Shown: positions 33,838 through 44,085, numbered from the stretch's first letter. The stretch is DNA of 64,000 nucleotides from Cytophagales bacterium WSM2-2 (GCA_015472025.1 BNHL01000001.1:5196001-5260000), one strand, 5' to 3'. Translations and numbers: made by a program. Notes: generated from the sequence alone by a model not told the origin.

Positions 33838-34335
33838 CTATTTGCCCGGGAAAACGTAAGCCGCCCTCAGTCCAACATAGTTAAAGTCTGACACAAGGTT
33901 GAGTTTAAATGTAAGATCAAACTGGTTTACACGATATCCCAGGGCAGGTGCGAAACCAACACGGTTGGTGTTACCGCCACTACCCGATGCAAAATATACT
34001 CCAAGGTCACCGGCAATATAAACGCCATCATTACTCTTTTGAAGATAATATTTCACACCTCCTGTAAAAGGAATAATCGTGATTCCGTTGGACTTGAAAC
34101 CCTGGTAAGTTTTTCCGGAGAAGGAAACAAAACCTCCGGAGATAGTCCAATTCAATTTATCTTGAATGGGAGCCTCATACTTCAGAGACAATCCGAGGCC
34201 TAGGCCTTCAAAATTTGACCAGTCGCCATTCGGAATTCCCACATCTACACCACCGGATACTTGAGAAAATGCCGGGGCCAGCGCAAATACAAACAAGATC
34301 ATAAACAGGAGTTTGTTGAAGTTTTTCATGAGCAT
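33838..34335 (-). CDS. Small outer-membrane beta-barrel protein
   Basis: About 165 residues from the ATG at 34335; an ATG at 34329 is equally possible, and upstream residues look non-coding. The signal peptide ends APAFSQ. The mature chain has barrel-like alternation (GLSLKYEAPIQDKLNWTISG, NGITIIPFTGGVKYYLQKSN, GVYIAGDLGVYFASGSG) and a short C-terminus (LRAAYVFPGK). It resembles the OmpW/Opa-sized barrels (PF13505 type) of unknown function. Downstream of the purL gene with a 40-base spacer, on the same strand. Confidence 0.8.
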   Translation of the reverse strand: MLMKNFNKLLFMILFVFALAPAFSQVSGGVDVGIPNGDWSNFEGLGLGLSLKYEAPIQDKLNWTISGGFVSFSGKTYQGFKSNGITIIPFTGGVKYYLQKSNDGVYIAGDLGVYFASGSGGNTNRVGFAPALGYRVNQFDLTFKLNLVSDFNYVGLRAAYVFPGK

Positions 34336-34416
34336 TTTGTTTTGGTTACTCACAAAATAAATAAAACAAATCCTCATCCGTATCGAAATCCGGTCGAATG
34401 AATGGATGATTTTAGA

Positions 34417-37400
34417 CTACCTGCTTATTTTTTCTTTTATCCACTCCCTGGCGTTGGCGAACGCCTCCATCCAGGGGGCAACTTCATCTGTTTTCTTATC
34501 GCGGGTATAGTGCGGCCAGTTCCATGGAAATAAGCTTCGCTCAATATGCGGCATAATAGCAAGGTGTCTTCCGTCTTTCGAACATAGCGCGGCAATGGAA
34601 TGATCTGATCCATTTGGAGTGCCGGGATATTCGGTATAGGTATACTTCGCAGCAACATTGTACAAAGAAGAATTTGCCGGTAATTTGAACTGGCCTTCCC
34701 CGTGAGCAAGCCACACACCAAGTTGTGACCCCGCGTAGCTCTTTAGCATCACAGAGTTATTTTCAGGAATAGTCACAGACAAGAATGTGCACTCGTATTT
34801 TCCAGAGTCATTATGATGCATTTTCTCCTGCCATTCAGGATACAACAAACCTAACTCCATCATCAACTGACATCCGTTGCAAACACCAAGACTTAAAGTA
34901 TCATCGCGTTTGTAAAAATTATCCAGTGCAGTTTTTGCTTTCGGGTTGTACAGGAACGCTCCAGCCCACCCTTTGGCCGCACCCAGCACATCACTGTTTG
35001 AAAACCCGCCTACAAAAACGATCATATTTACTCCGCTCAAATCTTCGCGGCCTGACACAAGGTCTGTCATGTGCACATCTTTCACATCAAAGCCTGCGAG
35101 ATAAAGCGCATACGCCATTTCGCGATCGCTGTTAACTCCCTTTTCCCGGATGATCGCTCCTTTGATTCCAGATTTGGTTTTCCTTTTTGGATCGAGTCCG
35201 TAGGTTGATCTCCTTCCGTCAAATCTTTTTGGATACTTGTACTCCAGCGTTTGTTTGAAAATATTCTGAGCACGTTGCTTCGCATGTCCCTTGGGGCGCT
35301 GAACGTTATCCATCAGGTAAGAAGTATGGAACCACTTTTCGCGCAATGCTTGAATCCTGAATGATACGGTACCAATACCGAGACTACCGGTTTGATTGAC
35401 AGTTCCGATCTCATAGAATTCAATTCCCAATTTCCCCAAAACAGAAAGTGCTGATGAGTCACTCACCTGGATAACAACGCCAGGATTTTCAGAAAATAAA
35501 ATCTTGATTAAGTCATTTCCCAATTTATTCAACTCCAAATCAAGCCCGGTGTTTATAGTTGGGAAACACATCTCCAGCAGTGTAGTGATCAAACCCCCGG
35601 CGGAAACATCATGCCCTGCCAGGATCAAATCTTGCTTGACGAGTTGCTGAATCGCTTCAAACGCTTTAATAAAATAATTCTCATCGCGGATAGTCGGAGA
35701 ACTTTCGCCAAGGCAATTAACAATTTGCCCTAAGCTGCTTCCGCCCAATTTGAATTCATCACGGGTGAATCCGATGTAAACGATCTTAGATCCTTTACCT
35801 TCTTTAAGATCGGGTGAAACGGTTCTGCGAATATCCTCGACTTCCGCGACTGCGGAAATAATTACCGTACCAGGTGATAACACCACAGAGCCATCAGGAT
35901 ATTTCTGCGCCATGGAAAGCGAATCTTTTCCCGTGGGAATATTGATACCCAGTTTACAAGCGAAATCGCTTACCGCTTTCACGGCATCGTAAAGTCTTGC
36001 ATTCTCACCTTCATTCTTCGCAGGCCACATCCAATTGGCGCTGAGTGAAACCCCTTTCAACCCATGGCTCAAAGGCGCCCATACAATATTGGTCAACGCT
36101 TTAGCTATGGCAATTTGACTTCCTGCCACCGGATCTATCAAGGCAGCAGCGGGTGCGTGACCTATCGAGGTTGCGATACCTTTATTACTTGTGAAGTCCA
36201 GCGCCATCACACCAACGTTGTTGAGTGGCAATTGAATTGCTCCGCAAGTTTGCTGTGTGGCTACTTTTCCCGACACGCATCGGTCTACTTTATTAGTCAA
36301 CCAGTCCTTGCAGGCCACTGCTTCCAGTTGTAAAACCAGGGTTAAATATTCCTCAAGTTTTTCTGCTTGATATTTAATCTCCGAAAATGAACTCTTTGAT
36401 GATTTGTCGGTGATGATCGTCTTGGGTGATGAGCCAAACAGGTTTTCAACTTTCAGGTTGATCGGCTTAGCTCCGTCTTTAGCATCAGCAAAAATCAGTT
36501 TCTGATCCCCAGTGACAGAGCCTGCCACATACATCGGGGCACGCTCACGCTCGGCAATCTTCTTCAGCGTCACTACATCTTTTTCATGAATGGCAAGCCC
36601 CATTCGCTCCTGCGACTCGTTACTGATAATTTCCTTATCAGACAAAGTGGGATCTCCTACAGGGAGCTGATCTATATTTATAATACCACCGGTCTCCTCG
36701 AGCAATTCTGAAAAACAGTTGAGGTGTCCACCTGCTCCATGGTCGTGAATAGAAACGATGGGGTTTATGTCTGCCTCCACCATCGCACGAATCGCATTCA
36801 TGACACGCTTCTGCATCTCGGGATTAGAGCGCTGCACTGCATTTAGCTCAATCGCGTTGCTCATCTCGCCAGTAGCCACAGAAGAAACCGCTCCGCCTCC
36901 CATGCCGATACGGTAATTGTCACCACCGAGCAATACAATCTTATCTCCTGCTTTTAATTTTTCCTTTTGACTGTCTTTTTCTTTGCCAAACCCGATTCCT
37001 CCGGCAAGCATGATAACCTTGTCAAAGCCGAATTTCTTTCCACCTTCGAAATGTTCGAAGGTGAGCACACTTCCGCAAATCAGCGGCTGGCCAAATTTAT
37101 TTCCAAAGTCACTGGCGCCATCAGAAGCCTTGATCAGAATTTCGAGAGGAGTCTGATACAACCATTTGCGCTCTTCAAACTTCTTCTCATAAGATCTCCC
37201 TCCTTCCAACCGTGGATAGGAAGTCATGTAGACAGCTGTTCCTGCTAATGGAAGAGATCCTTTTCCACCTGCAAGCCTATCGCGAATCTCACCGCCAGAA
37301 CCGGTAGCTGCACCATTGAATGGCTCAACGGTAGTGGGAAAGTTATGCGTCTCTGCTTTTAATGAAATAACAGAATCAATTTCTTTTGTCTCGAAGAAAT

Positions 37401-38091
37401 CAGGGATATCCTGACGAACCGGGGCAAACTGTTCAATCCGTGGTCCTTTGACAAAAGCAACATTATCCTTGTAAGCTGAGACAAGGAAGTTGGGGTTCTC
37501 CTTCGAAGTTTTCTTGATGAGTTGAAAGAGCGTTGACTCCTTTTCCTTGCCGTCTATAATAAAGGTGCCGTTGAATATTTTATGACGGCAGTGTTCACTA
37601 TTTACCTGTGAGAAACCAAACACCTCACTGTCAGTAAGCTTGCGCCCCAGCGTCCGGCTTACTTCTTTCAAATAATCAATCTCTTCACCATTCAGGGCGA
37701 GCCCCTCCTTTTCATTGTAAGCCGCCAGATCATCAATCTCTAAAATAGGTTCAGGGGAGTAATTGATGGTGAACATGTCCTGATCAAGCAATGTATAGAC
37801 ACGCTGCAACATTGGGTCGTGTGTGGCTTTCACCTCCTCCACCTCAAAAAATTCTTCGATCCGTTGGATTCCAGAGATGCCCATGGTTTGTGTGATCTCT
37901 ACAGCGTTGGTACTCCAGGGAGTGACCATCTCCCGGCGGGGACCTATGAATATACCCTTAACCTCCTTTTCCTGCAGGCTTTTAGCCCCGCCAAAAAGCC
38001 AGGTCAGTTTTTCATAGTCTTGTGTTTCAAAAGGACGGTTTGTGCTTACCGAGTAGATTACTGGACCGCTGGCGCGGAAAAAAACGATCAT
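34417..38091 (-). CDS. purL: Phosphoribosylformylglycinamidine synthase, fused large form
   Basis: A 1224-residue enzyme catalysing the fourth step of purine synthesis (FGAR to FGAM with glutamine and ATP). It is the long single-chain form: N-terminal PurS-like domain (1-150), linker, two AIRS-type halves with SLKAETHNFPTTVEPFNGAA and GGGAVSSVATGE, and a C-terminal class I glutaminase domain. The nucleophile is C1071 in LGVCNGCQ and the His-Glu pair lies in IMPHIERSLFPWNW. Many Gram-positives split it into PurS, PurQ and PurL. No other pur genes are nearby. Confidence 0.97.
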   Translation of the reverse strand: MIVFFRASGPVIYSVSTNRPFETQDYEKLTWLFGGAKSLQEKEVKGIFIGPRREMVTPWSTNAVEITQTMGISGIQRIEEFFEVEEVKATHDPMLQRVYTLLDQDMFTINYSPEPILEIDDLAAYNEKEGLALNGEEIDYLKEVSRTLGRKLTDSEVFGFSQVNSEHCRHKIFNGTFIIDGKEKESTLFQLIKKTSKENPNFLVSAYKDNVAFVKGPRIEQFAPVRQDIPDFFETKEIDSVISLKAETHNFPTTVEPFNGAATGSGGEIRDRLAGGKGSLPLAGTAVYMTSYPRLEGGRSYEKKFEERKWLYQTPLEILIKASDGASDFGNKFGQPLICGSVLTFEHFEGGKKFGFDKVIMLAGGIGFGKEKDSQKEKLKAGDKIVLLGGDNYRIGMGGGAVSSVATGEMSNAIELNAVQRSNPEMQKRVMNAIRAMVEADINPIVSIHDHGAGGHLNCFSELLEETGGIINIDQLPVGDPTLSDKEIISNESQERMGLAIHEKDVVTLKKIAERERAPMYVAGSVTGDQKLIFADAKDGAKPINLKVENLFGSSPKTIITDKSSKSSFSEIKYQAEKLEEYLTLVLQLEAVACKDWLTNKVDRCVSGKVATQQTCGAIQLPLNNVGVMALDFTSNKGIATSIGHAPAAALIDPVAGSQIAIAKALTNIVWAPLSHGLKGVSLSANWMWPAKNEGENARLYDAVKAVSDFACKLGINIPTGKDSLSMAQKYPDGSVVLSPGTVIISAVAEVEDIRRTVSPDLKEGKGSKIVYIGFTRDEFKLGGSSLGQIVNCLGESSPTIRDENYFIKAFEAIQQLVKQDLILAGHDVSAGGLITTLLEMCFPTINTGLDLELNKLGNDLIKILFSENPGVVIQVSDSSALSVLGKLGIEFYEIGTVNQTGSLGIGTVSFRIQALREKWFHTSYLMDNVQRPKGHAKQRAQNIFKQTLEYKYPKRFDGRRSTYGLDPKRKTKSGIKGAIIREKGVNSDREMAYALYLAGFDVKDVHMTDLVSGREDLSGVNMIVFVGGFSNSDVLGAAKGWAGAFLYNPKAKTALDNFYKRDDTLSLGVCNGCQLMMELGLLYPEWQEKMHHNDSGKYECTFLSVTIPENNSVMLKSYAGSQLGVWLAHGEGQFKLPANSSLYNVAAKYTYTEYPGTPNGSDHSIAALCSKDGRHLAIMPHIERSLFPWNWPHYTRDKKTDEVAPWMEAFANAREWIKEKISR

Positions 38092-38108
38092 GTGAGATGA
38101 GGTAAGCT

Positions 38109-38116
38109 CAAAATTA
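38109..38116 (-). promoter_or_regulatory. Putative purL -7 box
   Basis: On the minus strand TAATTTTG matches TAnnTTTG and lies 17 bases before the purL ATG at 38091. A weak TTTA-like element sits about 20 bases upstream. Confidence 0.45.
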
Positions 38117-38318
38117 CGATGATTTTTTTAAACGATAAAGGAACTTATTGGCAGGCTATTTTTGTTGCCAATTCATACGACAGACAAATTCTTTGTTCAG
38201 ATTCAGAATGTGGACAACTACCCGTCAGGTAGTTTTGTTTCCTGTTTCCTATCGTTCGTTTGGAAATTCGCTGAACCCGTCTTCGACCAATCAAATCAAA
38301 AAATTCACAATTAAATAA

Positions 38319-38347
38319 TTAGTCAACTTTATTGACTAATTAGTCAA
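38319..38347. promoter_or_regulatory. Three-copy TTAGTCAA operator of efflux operon 1
   Basis: TTAGTCAA (38319-38326), its inverse TTGACTAA (38332-38339) and a further direct TTAGTCAA (38340-38347) lie almost back to back. The inverted pair overlaps the -33 element of the efflux promoter, so a bound dimer would block RNA polymerase. Such symmetry is typical of TetR- or MarR-type operators. No regulator gene is adjacent, so the repressor is probably encoded elsewhere. Confidence 0.7.
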
Positions 38348-38362
38348 CCAAGTTTACTTTTG
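38332..38362 (+). promoter_or_regulatory. Promoter of RND efflux operon 1
   Basis: TTG (38332-38334) and TACTTTTG (38355-38362) are 20 bases apart, matching the phylum consensus. The leader to the ATG at 38411 is about 45 bases. The -33 element lies inside the TTAGTCAA operator. Confidence 0.7.
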
Positions 38363-38410
38363 CGCGTAATTAAGATTCTAACACAAATCCCAACTATTAT
38401 CAGAACGACT

Positions 38411-39769
38411 ATGACGAAACTGGAATTTTCTATCAGAACAAGTAAAATTCTATGTGGTTTAATGCTCTTGTCAGCTTTCGGCTTCGGGCAGGGCACCAAG
38501 GATTCTCTTAAAGAAGCCACGCTTGAAAATGTGATTGCTTACGCTATCAAGCACCAGCCTTTGATTCAGCAATCGCAGATTGACCAGGAAACTGCCAACA
38601 CTACTATTAAGAGTAAATTGGCAGACTGGTACCCGCAGATTAATTTTAACTACAACTTCCTCCACAATTTTTTGTTGCAAGCGAGCAGGGTTCCTGCAGC
38701 ATTCACTCCTGACGGCAGCGGTATTGTAAAATTCGGGGCAAATAATACTTCCACTTTACAATTCGCGGCAACGCAAAATCTCTTCAATCGAGATATTTTC
38801 CTGGCAAGCAGAACAGCCACCCAGGTGCGAACGCAGTCAGCACAGACTACCACCGTTAATAAAATCAACTTGGCTGTGACTGTAACCAAAGCCTTTTATG
38901 ATGTGCTTGCCACAACACAGCAAATCAAAGTAGGTCAAGGTGATATTGCGCGACTGAAACAAAGCATGAACACTGCGTTCCAGCAATACCAGGGCGGAAT
39001 AGTCGACAAGACGGATTACAAGCGTGCCAGTATTGCATTGAATAACACTCAATCTACACTGAAGAGTAACCAGGAATTACTGAAGTACAAGGTCGAATAT
39101 CTGAAGCTACTGATGGGACTCCCGACCGAGGCACCGCTAGACATTTTGTACGACACACTTCAAATGGAAAGCGAAATTACATTGGACACGCTTCAGACGT
39201 TGAATTACAAAGACAGAATTGAGTACAAATTGCTTTCTACACAAAGAAACCTTCAGGAAGCCAACGTCAAGTATAACCAATGGGCTTTCCTGCCGACTGC
39301 AACGCTCACGGGGTCGTATAATTTCTATTACCTGAATAACAGTAATAGCCTCAGTGACATTTATCAAACCAACAACCCTTACTCGCTTGCATTGTTGAAC
39401 ATCTCCGTCCCGATTTTTCAGGGAGGAAAAAGGACCGCGAACATAAAACAGCAAAAGTGGATGTTGCAGCGATTGGACCTGGATATCACAAACCTTCAGC
39501 ATACAGTAAATACACAATATGTACTGGCGCTGGCCTCGTACAAAGCAAATCTTACCAACTACCTGACATTAAAACAAAATGTAGAACTGGCGAAAGAAGT
39601 CTATGAAGTCATTCAACTCCAATACAAATCAGGAGTGAAAACATATCTCGAGGTGATCACTTCCGAAACGGACTTCCGAAACGCAAGGATAAATTATTTC
39701 AACGCCCTTTATGCCGTTCTCGCAAGTAAAATTGATGTTCAAAAAGCGTTGGGCCAAATCAACTACTAA
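38411..39769 (+). CDS. TolC-family outer-membrane efflux protein, operon 1
   Basis: About 452 residues from the ATG at 38411 (a TTG at 38360 lies within the promoter and is not used). The signal peptide ends GFGQ. The two OEP repeats contain long helical hairpins: LENVIAYAIKHQPLIQQSQI, VTVTKAFYDVLATTQQIKVG, and LQYKSGVKTYLEVITSETDF with RNARINYFNALYAVL. It trimerises as the outer-membrane channel of a tripartite pump with the adaptor and permease encoded next. 28 bases separate it from the adaptor gene. Confidence 0.95.
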   Translation: MTKLEFSIRTSKILCGLMLLSAFGFGQGTKDSLKEATLENVIAYAIKHQPLIQQSQIDQETANTTIKSKLADWYPQINFNYNFLHNFLLQASRVPAAFTPDGSGIVKFGANNTSTLQFAATQNLFNRDIFLASRTATQVRTQSAQTTTVNKINLAVTVTKAFYDVLATTQQIKVGQGDIARLKQSMNTAFQQYQGGIVDKTDYKRASIALNNTQSTLKSNQELLKYKVEYLKLLMGLPTEAPLDILYDTLQMESEITLDTLQTLNYKDRIEYKLLSTQRNLQEANVKYNQWAFLPTATLTGSYNFYYLNNSNSLSDIYQTNNPYSLALLNISVPIFQGGKRTANIKQQKWMLQRLDLDITNLQHTVNTQYVLALASYKANLTNYLTLKQNVELAKEVYEVIQLQYKSGVKTYLEVITSETDFRNARINYFNALYAVLASKIDVQKALGQINY

Positions 39770-39797
39770 TTCAAGAACCTACAAACTCTAATAAGTT

Positions 39798-40916
39798 ATG
39801 TCAAAAGCAATTTCATTCATTTTATTGATAAGCAGTTTTCTCATCATTTCTTGCAGCAAACCCAAACCCGGGATGCAGGGGCCGCCCGTTGTATCGGTCG
39901 TGACTCAAAAAATTGTACCCGCCAGTGCCACTTACTTTGATGAGTACCCAGCCACAATTATGGCATTGAACCAGGTCGAACTCCGTCCGCAGGTAAACGG
40001 ATACATTACTGAGATCAATTTCAAAGAAGGTGATCATGTTCGACAAGGACAGGCACTATATTCCATTGACCAACAACAATACGAAGCCGCATATCAACAA
40101 GCGCTGGCCAACGTGGCTGTACAAGAAGCCAACCTGACGCGTGCACAAAAAGACATCGATCGTTACCGGGAGTTGGCCAAACACGATGCCATCGCCAAGC
40201 AGCAGGTTGACAATGCCGAAGCCAATTTTGAAGCCGCCAAAAAACAGGTAGATGCAGCTAAGGCAACGGTCAGAAGTGTTCAGACCAATGTTCGCTATAC
40301 TAAAATTGTTGCACCCTTCGATGGAACGATCGGTATTTCTCAAGTCAGGCTTGGTGCAGCCGTTTCTGCAGGTCAAACGTTGCTGAATACGATTTCATCC
40401 GACAGCCCTATCGCTGCAGACATCGTGATCGATCAAAAAGAGATTTTCCGCTTTCAGCAACTCTTAAATAAAGGGGAGCAAAAAAATGATTCTACATTTT
40501 CAATCGTAGTAAGCGGTCAGCCGTATTCCCTATTTGGAAAAATCAGTTTCATCGACCGGGCCGTTAATGCGCAAACCGGAACGATTACCGTCAGAACCAT
40601 TTTTCCTAATCCAACCAATGCGTTACGTGCCGGCATGTCCGGAACTCTTCGCGTATTAAACCGAAGCTCAGACGCCTCCGTGATCATTCCATTCAAAGCA
40701 GTAACTGAACAGCTTGGTGAGTTCTTCGTTTACATCGTTAAACTCGACAGTAACAAAGTCACACAACAACGGGTATCACTCGGCAAGCAAATCAATCGCA
40801 ACATCATCATTAAAGAAGGATTGAAAGACGGTGAAACCATAGTCATCGAGGGTGTTCAGAACCTGCGTGAAGGTTCATCGATCAAAACTGCTGAGCCTGC
40901 ACCCTCAAAAAAATAA
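39798..40916 (+). CDS. RND efflux periplasmic adaptor lipoprotein, operon 1
   Basis: A 372-residue membrane-fusion protein. The signal peptide has a lipobox (LIIS-C20). The lipoyl domain contains VELRPQVNGYITEINFKEGD and the matching APFDGTIGISQVRLGAAVSA; the coiled-coil hairpin is at about residues 95-170 (EANLTRAQKDIDRYRELAKH). It bridges TolC and the inner-membrane permease. The motif CAAACTCTAAT precedes its start by six bases, as it does upstream of the permease gene. Confidence 0.95.
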   Translation: MSKAISFILLISSFLIISCSKPKPGMQGPPVVSVVTQKIVPASATYFDEYPATIMALNQVELRPQVNGYITEINFKEGDHVRQGQALYSIDQQQYEAAYQQALANVAVQEANLTRAQKDIDRYRELAKHDAIAKQQVDNAEANFEAAKKQVDAAKATVRSVQTNVRYTKIVAPFDGTIGISQVRLGAAVSAGQTLLNTISSDSPIAADIVIDQKEIFRFQQLLNKGEQKNDSTFSIVVSGQPYSLFGKISFIDRAVNAQTGTITVRTIFPNPTNALRAGMSGTLRVLNRSSDASVIIPFKAVTEQLGEFFVYIVKLDSNKVTQQRVSLGKQINRNIIIKEGLKDGETIVIEGVQNLREGSSIKTAEPAPSKK

Positions 40917-40944
40917 ACAACCCAAACTCTAATTACTCAATCAC

Positions 40945-43900
40945 ATGATTGCAGATGTATTTATAAAAAGACCAGTAACAGCGATCGTCATATCGGTAGT
41001 CATTGTACTCGTGGGCATCATTTCGATGACCACACTTCCTATTTCTCAATATCCTGATATTACTCCTCCCACCGTAAGCATCACCGGAGTTTTTACCGGT
41101 GCTGATGCCCAGACAGTGGAGCAGACAACAACGACTGCTATCGAGACTCAGGTGAATGGAACTCCCGGCATGTCGTACATGACCAGCAACAGCACAAGCA
41201 GCGGTCAAAGTGGTATCACGGTGACGTTTGATGTAGGAACCGATGTGAACGTGGCTACACTTGACGTGCAAAACCGCGTAAGCATTGCAGAACCTCCTCT
41301 TCCGGATGCAGTGAAACGTCTTGGGTTGATTACCCGGAAGAGAAATCCAAGCATCATGATCGCACTCGCGATCTACTCACCTAAGGAAACACACGATGCC
41401 CGGTTCATCGGAAACTATACCAACATCTATTTGAAGGATGCTCTTCAGCGCGTGAAAGGTGTGGGAGACATCGTAACGCGTGGTGCTGACTTCGGAATGC
41501 GCATCTGGTTGAATCCACAAAAACTCGCGAGCCTCGGACTCTCGACCACAGACGTGCTTGGTGCACTGGCTGAACAAAATCTGCAAGTGGCAGCGGGTAC
41601 TGTAGGAGGCACTCCGCAACCTGATATACAAAGTTTTGAATACAGCGTGTTGACCAACAGTCGTATCAGCACGAAAGAACAATTCGAAAATGTCATCGTT
41701 CGCACACAACCCAATACTGGAAGCATTGTTTACCTGAAAGACGTGGCCCGGGTTGAGCTAGGTGTATTTGATTATGGAGCTACCACGGCTTTTGTTAACG
41801 GAAAACCGGCAGCATTTCTTCTGATCTACCAGGCTCCTGGCGCGAATGCACTCGAAACCTACGATGGCGTGATGGCTGCGTTAACGGAGCTGAAAAAATC
41901 TTTTCCTAAAGACATAGACTATGCTATTCCATTGGAAACGGCTACTGTGGTAAAAGCCTCCATCAACGAGGTAGCTCACACGCTATTGGAAGCTCTTTTA
42001 CTTGTGGTGATTGTTGTGTTCCTGTTTTTGCAAAACTGGAGAGCGACACTCATACCAGTGCTGGCCATTCCCGTTTCGCTTATCGGTACTTTCATTTTCT
42101 TTATTCTCTTTGGATTCACTATCAATACACTCACACTTTTCGCTTTCGTATTAGCAATCGGTATTGTGGTGGATGACGCGATTGTCGTGGTAGAAGCTGT
42201 TCAGCATAATATCGATCATGAAAAATTATCGCCTAAAGATGCTACGATCAAAGCCATGAAAGATATCTCCGGGCCTGTGATCGCCATCGCGCTGATCCTC
42301 GCAGCTGTGTTCGTGCCCGTTGGTTTCGTGCCTGGAATTGTCGGGAGATTGTATCAGCAATTTGCAATCACTATAGCGATCTCTGTGGTAATCTCCGCCT
42401 TCGTTGCTTTATCATTGACTCCTGCCCTCTGCACCATCATGTTGAAGCCAGCGGGAAGCATGAAGAGAAATATTTTCGATCGCTTCTTCGATTCTTTCAA
42501 CAACTGGTTTGGAAAGGTTACCAACTCATATACCAATGGCGTTGCTAAATGGATAAAAGCGTCCCGCCTTGTAGTTGTCATGCTGGTATGCTTGTTTGTG
42601 GGATTGTATTTCCTCTTTTCTTCCAAACCTACCGGCTTCATCCCAACCGAAGACGAAGGGCGCTTCTATGTTACTTATGAATTGCCTGAGGGTGCATCCA
42701 CTACGCGCAGTGTGAACCTGATGAAGTCGATCATGAAGCGGTTGTCAACGGTTCCCACTATCCGGACGGTCGGTGGACTTGCCGGATTCAACGTGATCAG
42801 TTTCTCTAACAAATCAAACGTAGGAACACTCTTCGTCATGCTCAAGCCATGGGATGCACGGGAGGGAAAAGCGAATCATGTGCAGAGTGTGATTGGCGCA
42901 GTACAAAAAATAACGTCTGATATAAAGGAAGCGCGGATCCTTGCTATTGCCCCTCCTGCTATTCCCGGACTCGGGCAAACAGCAGGATTTACTTTTGAAC
43001 TGCAACAAACAACAAGCACCGATAATATTCAGCAGTTTGAAAGAGTTGCCCGTACTTTCCTTGCTGAAGTAAACAAACGCCCCGAGATTGGGATGGCATT
43101 TACTTTCTTCACAGCCAGAACGCCAAGTTATTCAGTCACTGTTGATCGAGAGAAATCAAAAAAACTCGGAGTGGTTGTCTCTGACGTTTACGCTACGATG
43201 GCAACTCTTTTAGGAAGCAGTTATGTCAACGACTTTAACCTGTATGGCAGAAATTTCCGGGTAATGGCCCAGGCCGACTCCACGTACCGGAGTTCCATCG
43301 ATGATTTAGCAAAATACTTTGTTCGCAATAGTCGTGGGGAGATGGTGCCACTATCCGCATTGGTAAGCTCTAAAGTAATTGAAGCGCCTTCGTTGGTTTC
43401 TCATTTTAACATTTACAGGTCAATTGAAATTAATGGTGCTCCCAAGCCCGGCTTTAGCAGTGGTCAGGCCATTGAAGCGCTTCGCGAAGTAGCTGACAAA
43501 ACATTGCCTACCGGATATGGTTATGAATTTGCCGGCATGAGTCGCGAGGAAATAAAAGCCGGAAGTTTGATCGTGCTGATCTTCGCCATCTCTATTGTGT
43601 TTGTATTCCTTTTCCTGGCTGCACTGTATGAAAGCTGGTCAGTGCCATTCTCGGTGTTGTTTGCCGTTCCGATCGGAGCGTTCGGATCTATCCTTACATT
43701 GACTTTCCTTCCAGCGCTGACGAACAATGTCTACGCGCAGATCGGGTTGATCACATTGATTGGATTGGCAGCGAAAAACGCAATCCTGATTGTGGAGTTC
43801 GCCAAGGAAAGATTTGATCAGGGCATGGATTTGATCGATGCGACTTTGGAAGCAGTCAAGTTGCGTCTACGCCCGATTGTGATGACCTCCCTTGCTTTCA

Positions 43901-44085
43901 TCTTCGGTGTGCTTCCGCTGGCATTCTCCAGTGGAGCCGGTGCCGAAGCAAGAAAAACCATTGGGTGGACCGTATTCGGAGGAATGTTGTCAGCAACAAC
44001 ACTGGCGATTTTCGTAGTCCCGGTGCTTTTCGTACTGATTACAAAATTTGCTTACCGCAAGAAAATCGCAGCACAGGCTGCATAA
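40945..44085 (+). CDS. RND efflux permease, HAE1 (AcrB-like) family, operon 1
   Basis: A 1046-residue proton-driven drug/proton antiporter. N-terminus MIADVFIKRPVTAIVISVVI is classical for HAE1. Twelve membrane helices and two large periplasmic loops are visible. The helix-4 Asp pair lies in IGIVVDDAIVVVEAVQHNID, and the second half has GLAAKNAILIVEFAKE. Closest in type to AcrB and MexB, so probable substrates are hydrophobic antibiotics, dyes and detergents (inference). A hairpin terminator follows. Confidence 0.96.
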   Translation: MIADVFIKRPVTAIVISVVIVLVGIISMTTLPISQYPDITPPTVSITGVFTGADAQTVEQTTTTAIETQVNGTPGMSYMTSNSTSSGQSGITVTFDVGTDVNVATLDVQNRVSIAEPPLPDAVKRLGLITRKRNPSIMIALAIYSPKETHDARFIGNYTNIYLKDALQRVKGVGDIVTRGADFGMRIWLNPQKLASLGLSTTDVLGALAEQNLQVAAGTVGGTPQPDIQSFEYSVLTNSRISTKEQFENVIVRTQPNTGSIVYLKDVARVELGVFDYGATTAFVNGKPAAFLLIYQAPGANALETYDGVMAALTELKKSFPKDIDYAIPLETATVVKASINEVAHTLLEALLLVVIVVFLFLQNWRATLIPVLAIPVSLIGTFIFFILFGFTINTLTLFAFVLAIGIVVDDAIVVVEAVQHNIDHEKLSPKDATIKAMKDISGPVIAIALILAAVFVPVGFVPGIVGRLYQQFAITIAISVVISAFVALSLTPALCTIMLKPAGSMKRNIFDRFFDSFNNWFGKVTNSYTNGVAKWIKASRLVVVMLVCLFVGLYFLFSSKPTGFIPTEDEGRFYVTYELPEGASTTRSVNLMKSIMKRLSTVPTIRTVGGLAGFNVISFSNKSNVGTLFVMLKPWDAREGKANHVQSVIGAVQKITSDIKEARILAIAPPAIPGLGQTAGFTFELQQTTSTDNIQQFERVARTFLAEVNKRPEIGMAFTFFTARTPSYSVTVDREKSKKLGVVVSDVYATMATLLGSSYVNDFNLYGRNFRVMAQADSTYRSSIDDLAKYFVRNSRGEMVPLSALVSSKVIEAPSLVSHFNIYRSIEINGAPKPGFSSGQAIEALREVADKTLPTGYGYEFAGMSREEIKAGSLIVLIFAISIVFVFLFLAALYESWSVPFSVLFAVPIGAFGSILTLTFLPALTNNVYAQIGLITLIGLAAKNAILIVEFAKERFDQGMDLIDATLEAVKLRLRPIVMTSLAFIFGVLPLAFSSGAGAEARKTIGWTVFGGMLSATTLAIFVVPVLFVLITKFAYRKKIAAQAA

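Larger units (their letters stand above)
38092..38410. other. Divergent regulatory region between purL and efflux operon 1
   Basis: 319 bases without a gene. It holds a possible purL -7 box near 38109-38116 and three inverted repeats: TTGGCA/TGCCAA at 38148-38171 (enclosing TATTTTTG), AACTACC/GGTAGTT at 38216-38234, and a TTAGTCAA cluster at 38319-38347 that overlaps the efflux promoter. It is the most palindrome-dense spacer in the window. No small RNA was recognised. Confidence 0.6.
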
